From JBBTIS01 sp038059855 (lineage in GTDB: Bacteria > Elusimicrobiota > Elusimicrobia > JACQPE01): 19,365 nucleotides of DNA. Each line of letters begins with the position of its first letter. Within the stretch, counting starts at the first letter, position 1. Below are positions 1 through 6,598 of the stretch, in pieces. The notes beneath the pieces are model-generated. The model worked only from the letters and a program-made list of their open reading frames with translations. It made no database searches and was not told the DNA's origin. The DNA lies in NCBI GenBank assembly GCA_964357255.1, contig CAYHKQ010000051.1, forward strand, positions 1-19,365. Reading direction: 5' to 3'. The translations under genes and the position numbers were made by a program.

Positions 1-37
1 AACTGGACAATCAGAGAGCGGCTGAAACTGGATAGTT
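1..37. repeat. Two direct repeats, possible insertion-sequence end
   Basis: The 12-mers AACTGGACAATC (1-12) and AACTGGATAGTT (26-37) match at 9 of 12 positions and lie 25 bases apart. Some IS21-family elements carry several short direct copies of this kind at their ends; I recognise the style but cannot confirm a family. The copies sit exactly where the neighbouring minus-strand regulator remnant loses its homology, so an element lying off the left edge may have cut that gene. No transposase is visible in the window. Confidence 0.25.
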
Positions 38-229
38 AAGAGGCGGCGCTAACATGGATTCGTCAATTTTCGTCAGCCTGGCTAATTCCAATTGAGTAAG
101 CCCCTGGGATTCTCGCCAGAGTTTGAGTCTTTCCGGTAGGCTGGCTGGATGCTTGGCGGGCAAAAGGCAATAACCCAGGAATTCATATATCTTGGGAGAG
201 GGATAAGATGGATGGCAACTCCCGTTAAA
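11..229 (-). pseudogene. Remnant of XRE-family helix-turn-helix regulator
   Basis: Reading the minus strand between stop codons at 230-232 and 11-13 gives an open segment with no ATG before its conserved part. It contains KIYEFLGY (176-193 side), then a helix-turn-helix-like stretch LPERLKLWRESQGLTQLELA followed by RLTKIDES (about 58-135). This order, a short FLGY-type lead followed by an RLR..R...GLTQ.ELA helix-turn-helix, is typical of XRE/HTH_3 regulators. After DES the expected continuation (an .LARWE-like helix end) is replaced by unrelated residues and a stop, so both ends look lost. The break falls next to the direct repeats at 1-37. Such regulators often accompany toxin-antitoxin loci, and one follows here, but they are on opposite strands. 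Assignment is by motif pattern only; the call as a broken gene rests on the missing start and abrupt end. Confidence 0.5.
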
Positions 230-287
230 TCATCCCCTTGGGGGTAAGGGGGCGGTATGCCTTAATGGAAAAGAATTCAGAGTCTGG

Positions 288-307
288 ATTCCCGCCTGCG
301 CGGGAAT
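288..307. repeat. 20-bp palindromic repeat, ATTCCC-N8-GGGAAT type
   Basis: The sequence ATTCCCGCCTGCGCGGGAAT is flanked by TCTGG on the left and GACGA on the right. It has the ATTCCC-N8-GGGAAT form of the Neisseria dRS3 repeat, and similar small palindromes with TGG and GAC flanks are scattered through many bacterial genomes. Inner bases also pair (CCCGC with GCGGG), so it can form a hairpin. It lies between the regulator remnant and the toxin-antitoxin pair. Nothing else that I recognise occurs in 230-381 apart from a C/G-rich patch at 232-252. Confidence 0.6.
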
Positions 308-381
308 GACGAAACTTGGGGAACTTCTAGAGTTTGTTTTCAGTGAACTTTTTAGCGCAGGAACTATATTAAAATGAAATA

Positions 382-702
382 GTGGCCACTCGTAAAAATG
401 TAAAGAGGTCTTCCTCTTCCAGAGAAAAGGAAATCGTCCAGCAGGCGCTTTTTATACTGCGCCGCCGATTGAAAGCTAAAAAAATATTTCTCTTTGGCTC
501 GCGCGCCAAGGGAACGGCAGGCCCAGGCGCGGATTTTGATTTCGCGCTAGACTTGGCGCGGCCAGTAGAAGATATTTCCAGGCTCATCGAGCGGGAGATG
601 GAGGCCGCTGCGGGCCTCTATCACATAGACATCGTGTACCTCAAAAGCGCCGATCCTGATTTTAGAGATTTGATTTTACGCACGGGAAAACCGCTGGCAT
701 GA
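382..702 (+). CDS. mntA: MntA-type minimal nucleotidyltransferase (antitoxin)
   Basis: This 106-residue protein is a minimal nucleotidyltransferase of the MNT/MntA type. The active-site signature GS-X10-DXD is exact: G39-S40, ten residues, then D51-F-D53, and a third acidic position is visible in HIDIVYL (D83). In characterised type VII toxin-antitoxin systems MntA silences its HEPN partner by adding AMP groups to a tyrosine next to the HEPN active site. The gene overlaps the next one by four bases (ATGA), as expected for a coupled pair. The start is the GTG at 382: the frame is closed by TAA at 370-372 and no in-frame ATG precedes the motif. The Shine-Dalgarno is weak; AGGA at 359-362 is rather far away. 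The N-terminus (about residues 1-15) is rich in Lys, Arg and Ser. The family call is firm; the toxin-antitoxin role is inferred from pairing and motifs. Confidence 0.88.
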   Translation: MATRKNVKRSSSSREKEIVQQALFILRRRLKAKKIFLFGSRAKGTAGPGADFDFALDLARPVEDISRLIEREMEAAAGLYHIDIVYLKSADPDFRDLILRTGKPLA

Positions 703-1085
703 GAGAGGAGGTGCGCTGGGCTCTCAAACGAATGAAGGAATCTATGGCTTCTTTGGCGGACGGAGTGCGGCGTTCCAAGGATGACTTAGATCAGGATGGA
801 GTCATTAAAAGATTCGAGTTTACCTTCGAGGTGTTTTGGAAAGGCTTGAAAGCGCTCCTTGAAGATAAGGGTATTTTAAAGAATTCGCCCAAAGACTGTC
901 TTGCCGCCGCGTTTCGGGCTGGGCTTCTGGGGGAAGAAAAAGCGTTTTTAGACATGCTGGAAGACCGTAATAAAACCGCGCATATTTATGATGAAGAGGA
1001 AGCGCGCAAGGTGTTCCAGCGCATTGAAAAAAGTCACTTGCCTGCTCTCTTGAAGGCCTTGGCCCGTTTGCAAAAAGCCTTCTAA
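699..1085 (+). CDS. hepT: HepT-type HEPN protein (RNase toxin)
   Basis: This 128-residue, mostly helical protein belongs to the HEPN group described as nucleotidyltransferase substrate-binding (HI0074/HepT). The catalytic motif RX4HXY is intact near the C-terminus: R90-N-K-T-A-H95-I-Y97, in the context EDRNKTAHIYDEEEA. In HepT toxins Arg and His form the RNase site and the Tyr is the residue AMPylated by MntA. The mid-part (FEFTFEVFWKGLKALLEDKG) matches the helix that packs against the nucleotidyltransferase in this family. The ATG at 699 overlaps the mntA stop codon (ATGA), so translation is probably coupled and the two proteins made in balance. All key residues are present, so I see no sign of decay. 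The alternative, that the pair acts in something other than toxin-antitoxin control, cannot be excluded from sequence. Confidence 0.88.
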   Translation: MREEVRWALKRMKESMASLADGVRRSKDDLDQDGVIKRFEFTFEVFWKGLKALLEDKGILKNSPKDCLAAAFRAGLLGEEKAFLDMLEDRNKTAHIYDEEEARKVFQRIEKSHLPALLKALARLQKAF

Positions 1086-1141
1086 GGCGACGCAGAAGGA
1101 TCTGAAGTGTCCAAACGGCTTGCTTATAAAAAGGAAAAAGA

Positions 1142-1285
1142 ATGAAGCATCCTCAAAGGCCATTGCGCTACGATATAAGCGATGAGAATTTGATGGCCGG
1201 CCTGCGCGCAACTCCGGAACAAGTTTTAATTTGGCTAACTCGAGCGAACCGTTTGAATTCTCATAGATCATGCCGAGCAGTTTAA
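1142..1285 (+). CDS. Small ORF downstream of hepT, possibly truncated
   Basis: This 47-residue ORF starts with ATG preceded by AAGGAAAAAG, a usable Shine-Dalgarno. The residues MKHPQRPLRYDISDENLMAG, then LRATPEQVLIWLTRANRLNS, are organised (a probable helix with an ATPEQVLIWL core), while the last residues HRSCRAV look random. This fits the N-terminal part of a short protein of the kind sometimes found as a third gene beside nucleotidyltransferase-HEPN pairs, with its C-terminus lost. I do not recognise a named family. Its TAA (1283-1285) overlaps the stop codon of the convergent minus-strand gene (TAA at 1284-1282). Confidence 0.4.
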   Translation: MKHPQRPLRYDISDENLMAGLRATPEQVLIWLTRANRLNSHRSCRAV

Positions 1286-1731
1286 TACTCTGTTCTCCTC
1301 GCGCCAATTTGATAAATAATCAGGGCTCCTAAAGCGGCTAGGCCGCCGAGCAAGAGGGCTCCGCCGAGCGCCCACCATGCGCCTCCCAAAAGTCCGCCAA
1401 AAAGGGCTCCCAATATCGTTAGCGCGCCGATGCAAAAGATTGCTCCGCCCCAGGAGGGTCCATAACCAAGAGAGGCCGGGGCTCTAACCGGAATCACGGA
1501 AAGGGGGGCATTGATCGGAAGGCTTGCCGCCGACGAGATTCCTGCGGGTTGATTTAAGGCGCCGGCCATGGCAATGGTTTTGACGCCTGCAGAATCGGCG
1601 CCTGCGCTGTGAAATTTGTCGCGCAAGTAGGATTCTTGGGCGATTGAATCATCGGCATTCGCATGACGGAGCGCCCATCCAGCCAGAAAAGCCGTTGCGA
1701 GGGCAATAAGTGTTTTTTGTTTGATTGACAT
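1282..1731 (-). CDS. Exported/membrane protein with glycine-rich hydrophobic C-terminus, unknown function
   Basis: This 149-residue protein has no recognised family. It begins with a clear signal peptide: positive MSIKQK, a hydrophobic core (LIALATAFLAGWAL) and a possible signal-peptidase site after ANA at residue 26. Residues 27-93 are polar and rich in Ala, Ser and Pro. Residues about 94-141 are strongly hydrophobic and full of glycine (GALFGGLLGGAWWALGGALL), long enough for two membrane helices with glycine-zipper spacing, and the protein ends in the positive RRTEY. The start is well supported: AAAGGAGAAAAT directly precedes the ATG on the minus strand. It lies in the opposite direction to all other genes except its neighbour at 1865-2488, which is also exported. 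A small glycine-zipper membrane protein is the most that can be said. Confidence 0.7.
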   Translation of the reverse strand: MSIKQKTLIALATAFLAGWALRHANADDSIAQESYLRDKFHSAGADSAGVKTIAMAGALNQPAGISSAASLPINAPLSVIPVRAPASLGYGPSWGGAIFCIGALTILGALFGGLLGGAWWALGGALLLGGLAALGALIIYQIGARRTEY

Positions 1732-1803
1732 ATTTTCTCCTTTGATTTTACGCTCGTCATGTTCGGTATAAATCGCGACCCTATTCGACTATGAGCATAA
1801 GTG

Positions 1804-1836
1804 AGGAATCCGGGCCATATTTTGGCCCGGATTCCT
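1804..1836. terminator. Perfect 13-bp hairpin, probable terminator
   Basis: AGGAATCCGGGCC (1804-1816) and its perfect complement (1824-1836) enclose a 7-base loop. It lies 28 bases beyond the stop codon of the minus-strand gene at 1865-2488 and before the minus-strand gene at 1282-1731, where a terminator is expected. The tail after the stem is not U-rich in the minus direction (CACTTATG) and only weakly so in the plus direction (TATATT), so it may stabilise RNA ends rather than terminate by itself. Confidence 0.6.
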
Positions 1837-1864
1837 TATATTAGCCGACCGGCACGCTATATTG

Positions 1865-2488
1865 TCAGCGCAAGACCCTAAGATACGTTGTCGGCAAAAG
1901 AATGCGTCCCATCCTGCGTCCCACTTGGACGACAAGGGATGCCATGACTTCCATGCCGCTGTGCAGAGCCGGACGAAGCTCAGCCAATTCCGCGGCAGTG
2001 GGCCATGCCCGATAGTTCATGTTCACGCCTACCCCTCCTTGGCTCGATCCGTAAAGCCTCAATGGTTCGGGTATGCTTGGGGGATAGGTTACATCCATAA
2101 TCGTCTTGACCACCCATGTTGTGGGCATGAGCCGTTGATTGGGTCCGGGGATTCTTCCTGGAAATTCTATCTCCAGGCCTTTAACCAGAATCGGCTGGGA
2201 TAATCTTGATCCTGAATTAACCCAGAGCCCTGTGACGCCGGCGCTCAAGCTTGTCGGCCGGCTGTTGACCGGCGGCCTTATTATTGATGCGCCAGGCTTC
2301 GCCAAAGTAAGGAAAATCGTTGGGAGACGAAACTTCAGATTCGGATGAACTTTGGGTCGCCTGCTTCCCTCAAAAACGATTCTCCCGATCAGGTTTTGAT
2401 TGGCCAAATTAGGCGCAGGTTCGGCCCAAGCCGTCAAACCGACGGCGGCAATCAATATTCCAGCGATATATGCATTTTTGTGTGTCAT
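1865..2488 (-). CDS. Exported protein of unknown function
   Basis: This 207-residue protein matches no family that I recognise. It has a typical signal peptide, MTHKNAYIAGILIAAVGLTA then WA, with a probable cleavage after AWA at residue 22, so it is likely periplasmic or attached to the outer membrane. There is no lipobox cysteine. The mature part is rich in Pro, Leu, Val and Arg, has no membrane helix, and contains stretches that look like alternating beta strands (for example LVKGLEIEFPGRIPG and GMEVMASLVVQVGRR). The start is decided by AAAGGAGATTATAA just before the ATG. It precedes the other exported minus-strand gene, with a strong hairpin between them, so the two are probably separate transcripts. 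The plus-strand ORFs over the same bases lack a ribosome site and any protein-like feature. Confidence 0.7.
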   Translation of the reverse strand: MTHKNAYIAGILIAAVGLTAWAEPAPNLANQNLIGRIVFEGSRRPKVHPNLKFRLPTIFLTLAKPGASIIRPPVNSRPTSLSAGVTGLWVNSGSRLSQPILVKGLEIEFPGRIPGPNQRLMPTTWVVKTIMDVTYPPSIPEPLRLYGSSQGGVGVNMNYRAWPTAAELAELRPALHSGMEVMASLVVQVGRRMGRILLPTTYLRVLR

Positions 2489-2540
2489 TTATAATCTCCT
2501 TTTTGTTTTCCGATCTTCAACCATTTGGATCAATTCGATC

Positions 2541-2584
2541 CGGTTAAATAAAAGAGAACCGGCAACTTTGCGTCGCAGGTTCCC
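2541..2584 (-). terminator. Hairpin plus U-rich tail in leader of minus-strand gene
   Basis: Read on the minus strand, GGGAACC (2584-2578) pairs with GGTTCTC (2560-2554), and inside it GCGAC pairs with GTTGC around a GCAAA loop, leaving a single mismatch. The stem is followed directly by TTTTATTT (2553-2546 on the minus strand). This is the standard shape of an intrinsic terminator. It lies 66 bases upstream of the ATG of the gene at 1865-2488, with no minus-strand gene before it in the window. It could therefore be a leader attenuator, or a terminator blocking transcription that enters from the prfB side. A possible minus-strand -10 (TAGAAT) lies just upstream at 2600-2595. Confidence 0.5.
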
Positions 2585-2660
2585 TCCCAAAATCATTCTA
2601 CAAAAAATACGGTAAAAAAATCGTTTGTGATGACTAAAAATATGGCTTAAGTGACCGGCA

Positions 2661-2693
2661 TTGGGGTTAAAGGGTTAAATTCTGTAATAAAAT
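2661..2693 (+). promoter_or_regulatory. Candidate prfB promoter, nearly leaderless
   Basis: TTGGGG (2661-2666) and TAATAA (2685-2690) are 18 bases apart; an overlapping TAAAAT occupies 2688-2693. A start site six to eight bases beyond the -10 element would fall at or within a few bases of the prfB ATG at 2700, and no Shine-Dalgarno is visible there. The 11-mer TTCTGTAATAA (2680-2690) recurs before clpC. Confidence 0.35.
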
Positions 2694-2699
2694 ATCGGC

Positions 2700-3813
2700 A
2701 TGGAACCTAAGGCGACCGGCGACCGGCTTGACGCCCTCAGGAGGTTGCTTTGACGTTTCCGCGAAATCGGAGCGTCTTAACGAACTCGAAGGCCATGCTA
2801 ATGATCCCGCTTTTTGGGCTGATTCGCAGCGGGCTAAAGAAACCGGCAAAGAAATCGCCGATCTTAGGCAAGCCTTAACCGGATTACGCCAACTCGAAAA
2901 AGAGATCGAGGACGCGCAGGTTCATTGGGATTTGGCCACAGAAGCCAAAGACGACAGGGAATTGGACGAGGCGGGGCAATCGTTCCAGATTGTGGCCGCA
3001 AAAATTCGCTCTTGGGAAGTCCGCCTTAAGCTCTCCGGGGACAACGATAAGTCCAGCGCCATTTTAAATATTCACTCCGGCGCAGGCGGCACCGAGGCCT
3101 GCGATTGGACGGACATGCTTCTTCGAATGTATCGGATGTGGGCGGCAAACAGGGGTTTGGGGTTCACCGTCACGTCAATCCTGCCGGGCGAGGAGGTGGG
3201 GGTCAAAAGCGCTTCGGTTTTGGTGGAGGGGGAATGCGCTTACGGCCTCTTAAAAGGCGAAACCGGAGTTCACCGTCTGGTTCGGGTGAGCCCTTTTGAT
3301 TCCAATAAACGCCGTCACACCTCGTTCGCGAGTTGCGACGTTCTTCCTGACGTGGAAGAAAGTTGGGACGCGCAGATTGCCGAGGGCGACATTAAAATGG
3401 ATACTTTCAGGGCCGGCGGCCACGGGGGCCAGAACGTCAATAAGGTCGAGACCGCAGTGCGCTTGACGCATCTGCCCAGCGGCGTTGTCGTGGCCTGCCA
3501 GGTGGAGCGTTCGCAGTTTAAAAATCGCGGACTTGCCATGAAAATGCTCAAGGCCAAGCTTTATGAGATCGAGATGGACAAAAAGCGTTCCGAGATGGAG
3601 CGCCATTATGACGCGAAGGGGGAAATCGGCTGGGGCAACCAGATTCGCTCTTATGTTTTTATGCCCTATCAGATGGTCAAGGATTTGAGAACCGGAATCG
3701 AAACATCCAATATCGAGGCTGTGATGAACGGCGCCCTCGATCCTTTTATTGAGGGCTTTTTAACGTATTTGATCGAAAAAAAACCAAAGACCCCTTGGAA
3801 GCGGGAAGTATAA
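2700..3813 (+). CDS. prfB: Peptide chain release factor 2 (RF2), made by programmed +1 frameshift
   Basis: RF2 reads UGA and UAA stop codons and triggers peptide release on the ribosome. The full product is 370 residues if the ribosome starts at ATG 2700, reads 17 codons, slips at CTT-TGA-C by skipping T2751, and continues at GAC 2752 (E. coli RF2 is 365). The stop-recognition tripeptide SPF is present in RLVRVSPFDSNKRRHTS, and the catalytic GGQ lies in RAGGHGGQNVNKVETAVRL. The N-terminal domain (SERLNELEGHANDPAFWAD) is typical. Annotation without the frameshift would wrongly begin at the TTG at 2728. Regulation is built in: low RF2 lets the ribosome pause at its own UGA codon and shift frame. 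The gene ends one base into lysS (TAATG) and probably heads an operon with it. Confidence 0.95.
2739..2754 (+). promoter_or_regulatory. prfB programmed +1 frameshift site
   Basis: The site reads AGG AGG TTG CTT TGA C. It has an internal Shine-Dalgarno-like AGGAGG (2739-2744), three bases, the slippery CTT, the in-frame TGA (2751-2753) and a following C. Spacing and order equal the E. coli prfB site (AGG GGG TAT CTT TGA C). The upstream zero frame is open from ATG 2700 and the downstream frame is open to 3813, exactly one base apart. Confidence 0.93.
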
Positions 3814-5309
3814 TGAATGTTGCAATGGACCCCAAAGAAAGCAAAATCGCTCGATTGCGCGAAGCGGGCAGGGATCTTTATCCGGCGCGCTCGGGCCGGC
3901 GCAATACGTCTTTGGAGGCTCGCGTTATGGTTGAGGCCATGGGGCCCGGAGGGCGGGCGGAGCAAGACGTAAGCGTTGCCGGGCGGCTGATGCAATACCG
4001 ATGGATGGGCAAGGCCGCGTTCATTCATCTGCAAGACGGCGAGGGCCGAATTCAGGCCTATTTACGGGCGGATGAACCGGGCGTGGAATTTGCGCTTTTT
4101 CTCGATACGGTTGAGACCGGGGATTTCATCGAAGTTTGCGGCTTTCCTTTTAAAACCAAGACAGGCGAGCCAACGGTCCATGTTAAATCTTGGAGTTTTT
4201 TGGCCAAGGCATTATTGCCGTTGCCGGAAAAATGGCACGGTTTAAAAGACACGGAGCTTCGCTACCGACAGCGTTATCTCGACCTCATGTCTAATGGCGA
4301 AATCCGAAAAATTTTTAGGGCCAGATCTAAAATCATCGAGGCGATCCGGAAGGTTTTTTCCGAGCGTGGATTCTTGGAGGTGGAAACCCCGATTTTTCAT
4401 CCCCAACCCGGCGGCGCCGCGGCTCGGCCGTTTACGACGTTTCACGAAGCGTTGGAAATGAATCTTTTCCTTCGCATCGCCACGGAACTTTATTTGAAGC
4501 GCCTGATTATCGGCGGGTTTGACCGGGTGTATGAAATCGGCAAGTGTTTTCGCAACGAAGGGATTGACACCTCGCACAATCCGGAATTTACCATGCTTGA
4601 ATGCTATCTTGCCTACGGCGATTATCGGATCATGATGGAACTGACCGAAGAGATTGTTCGAAAAACCGCCCAAGCGATCGGGCGCGACGGGGAGCAATGG
4701 ACATTTCATCGCGCAAGCTTGGCCGGGGAATGGAAAAAAGCGGTGGGGGAGGATTTTGAGGCCTGCCTTAAAGACCCTTATCATTTTGACCGCGCTAAAC
4801 TCGAAGCCGTAGCCAGTCGCCTTGGCGTGCCGCATGACTCAAAAAACCCGGCGCACAAAATTTTCGATAAGATTTTAGACGCAAAAATTTTGCCGGCTTT
4901 GCCCGAGCTTTGCTTTTTGCTGGATTATCCCACAGTGATCAGCCCTTTGGCCAAAGGCATTGCCGGCAACCCTAATTGGGTGGAGCGCTTTGAACTTTTT
5001 TATAAAGGAAGCGAGTTAGCCAACGCCTTTAGCGAGCTCAACGATCCGGCTGAACAGCGCCGGCGCATGGAAATTCAGGCGCAGGGCCGCCATCTCGAAG
5101 GCGACGCCGAGGCGCCGCCGGTTGATGAGGATTTCCTCGAGGCCTTGGGTCACGGTATGCCCCCTACCGGAGGGCTTGGAATCGGCATTGACCGGCTGGT
5201 TATGGCTTTGCTCGGCGTCGAGTCCATCAGGGAAGTGATTCTGTTCCCAACGCTCAAACATAAGGGAGAAAGAAAGCGCGGGGATGGGCAGAGCGGAGAT
5301 CACGCATGA
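3813..5309 (+). CDS. lysS: Lysyl-tRNA synthetase, class II
   Basis: This cytoplasmic enzyme attaches lysine to tRNA-Lys using ATP. The 498-residue product has the usual class II layout: an N-terminal OB-fold anticodon-binding domain (about 50-150, with VAGRLMQYRWMGKAAFIHLQ) and a catalytic domain with motif 1 (FLEVETPIFHPQPGGAAARP), motif 2 (FRNEGIDTSHNPEFTMLECY) and motif 3 (GLGIGIDRLVMALLG). The chosen start is ATG 3813, which overlaps the prfB stop codon by one base and has GGGAAG upstream; ATG 3825 and TTG 3795 are alternatives. The stop overlaps the next gene by four bases (ATGA), which indicates translational coupling to the permease gene. The N-terminal extension is short, as in bacterial LysS. 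All three motifs are intact. Confidence 0.95.
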   Translation: MNVAMDPKESKIARLREAGRDLYPARSGRRNTSLEARVMVEAMGPGGRAEQDVSVAGRLMQYRWMGKAAFIHLQDGEGRIQAYLRADEPGVEFALFLDTVETGDFIEVCGFPFKTKTGEPTVHVKSWSFLAKALLPLPEKWHGLKDTELRYRQRYLDLMSNGEIRKIFRARSKIIEAIRKVFSERGFLEVETPIFHPQPGGAAARPFTTFHEALEMNLFLRIATELYLKRLIIGGFDRVYEIGKCFRNEGIDTSHNPEFTMLECYLAYGDYRIMMELTEEIVRKTAQAIGRDGEQWTFHRASLAGEWKKAVGEDFEACLKDPYHFDRAKLEAVASRLGVPHDSKNPAHKIFDKILDAKILPALPELCFLLDYPTVISPLAKGIAGNPNWVERFELFYKGSELANAFSELNDPAEQRRRMEIQAQGRHLEGDAEAPPVDEDFLEALGHGMPPTGGLGIGIDRLVMALLGVESIREVILFPTLKHKGERKRGDGQSGDHA

Positions 5310-6598
5310 GGGTTCGCGGATCGCTTCCTTATGCCTGGCTTTCCTGGAAAATTCTTTTTTATAAGGGTAATCCGACGATTCAAAAATTTTCTGTCGCCAC
5401 CGCCATAGGCGCCGTGGGCGTTGGAGTGGCGAGTCTTTTAATTACCATCGGAGTTATTGACGGCTTCCATCGGGAAATAAAAAATCGAATTTTGGGTTTA
5501 TCGCCTCATGTATTTATTCGACTAAAGGCATCGGGACAAACGATTGCAAGCCAGCAAGAACAAATCAGCTCTCTTCTAAAACCTTTGGGTTCCCTGGCGA
5601 ACGCGCCGTTTGCCATCGGCCAGGCTATGTTGCGTTCCGCCTCGGCAACCTCCGGCATGGTGATTAAAGCGGTGGACCCTGAACGCGAGCCCTCGGTGAC
5701 CAAGCTAAAAAATCTTTTAACGAGAGGGGAGTGGTTATCCAGCTTGGACGAAGCGAGGGGGCCGGGAGCAAAGGCCAGAACGCCCGTTCCCATCCCCATT
5801 CTTCTGGGCGCGGAGGCGGCTCATAATCTGGGCGTTTTGCCGGGTAGCACAATCGCGATATTGACCTCGCCTGGCTCCAATTCGATGGCAGGGCTTCCTA
5901 AAATCCGCGCGGCTACAGTGGTTGGCATATTTCAATCCGGCTATTATGAATATGACGCGACCCTGGCTTACATTCCGTTGGACAGGGCGGATGATCTTTG
6001 GAAAACAGGGAGCGATTCCACTTCCGCGGTTTACTGGATCGGCCTGGCCGGGTCCGACCCGGAGAAAGCGGCTGTGCTGGCGAAGGCGGCGGCCCAAAGG
6101 ATTCTTTCGCGCCAAGACGTTTATCAGGTCATGCCCTGGAGCGACATGAACAAAAGCCTGTTTTCCGCGCTCAAGCTTGAAAAATTGATGCTGACGTTGG
6201 TTTTGTCTCTTATTATTTTTATCGCTTCTGTGACCGTGGCGAGCAATCTGGTCATGCTTTCGGCCCAAAAGACGAAGATGATCGGTTCTTTGCGTAGCAT
6301 GGGGCTTTCTCAAGCCGACGTGGGCCGGCTTATGCTTGGAGTGGGCGGGATGCTGGGCGCCTTGGGAATCGCCTTAGGATTGGCCATTTCCGGGCCGATT
6401 GTCCTGATCCTCAAGACAACGGATTGGATAAAATTGCCGGCCGAGGTTTATATGCTCGAACGTCTTCCGGTGCATTTGGAGTTTGGGAGCGTCCTGGGGG
6501 TCGTATTTTTTACCTGGGCCGTTAGTCTTTTGGCCAGCGCATTGCCCGCTTACCGCACGGCGCGGCTGGACGTCTCTGAGGCATTGAGATATGGGTGA
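5306..6598 (+). CDS. LolC/LolE-like lipoprotein-releasing ABC permease
   Basis: This 430-residue inner-membrane protein has the MacB/FtsX-type architecture of LolC and LolE, the permeases that lift outer-membrane lipoproteins from the inner membrane onto the LolA carrier. The layout is a short cytoplasmic start, one membrane helix (about 28-52, ATAIGAVGVGVASLLITIGV), a large periplasmic domain (about 53-290), then three helices (about 293-318, 341-370 and 393-414). It ends in AYRTARLDVSEALRYG, the usual C-terminal signature of the family. The ATG at 5306 overlaps the lysS stop (ATGA), and the ATPase gene begins eight bases before its end, so both subunits are probably made together. Only one permease gene is present, which suggests a homodimer (LolF-like) or a second subunit elsewhere. 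LolC and LolE cannot be told apart here, so no symbol is given. Confidence 0.87.
   Translation: MRVRGSLPYAWLSWKILFYKGNPTIQKFSVATAIGAVGVGVASLLITIGVIDGFHREIKNRILGLSPHVFIRLKASGQTIASQQEQISSLLKPLGSLANAPFAIGQAMLRSASATSGMVIKAVDPEREPSVTKLKNLLTRGEWLSSLDEARGPGAKARTPVPIPILLGAEAAHNLGVLPGSTIAILTSPGSNSMAGLPKIRAATVVGIFQSGYYEYDATLAYIPLDRADDLWKTGSDSTSAVYWIGLAGSDPEKAAVLAKAAAQRILSRQDVYQVMPWSDMNKSLFSALKLEKLMLTLVLSLIIFIASVTVASNLVMLSAQKTKMIGSLRSMGLSQADVGRLMLGVGGMLGALGIALGLAISGPIVLILKTTDWIKLPAEVYMLERLPVHLEFGSVLGVVFFTWAVSLLASALPAYRTARLDVSEALRYG

Noticed and set aside
948..1307. 119-codon minus-strand ORF overlapping hepT and the small ORF
   Set aside because: It runs through the conserved hepT 3' end, lacks a ribosome site and has no recognisable motif.
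1862..2203. 113-codon plus-strand ORF opposite the exported protein gene
   Set aside because: It has no ribosome site or recognisable feature, whereas the minus-strand gene has a signal peptide and AAAGGAG.
2565..2580. Cyclic-di-GMP (GEMM-I) riboswitch, from GACGCAAAG on the minus strand
   Set aside because: Only the short GACGCAAAG string matches. The other conserved GEMM parts are missing and the bases are fully explained by a terminator-like hairpin.
4242..4835. 197-codon minus-strand ORF inside lysS
   Set aside because: It mirrors a highly conserved lysS region and shows no family features, so it is a by-product of codon bias.
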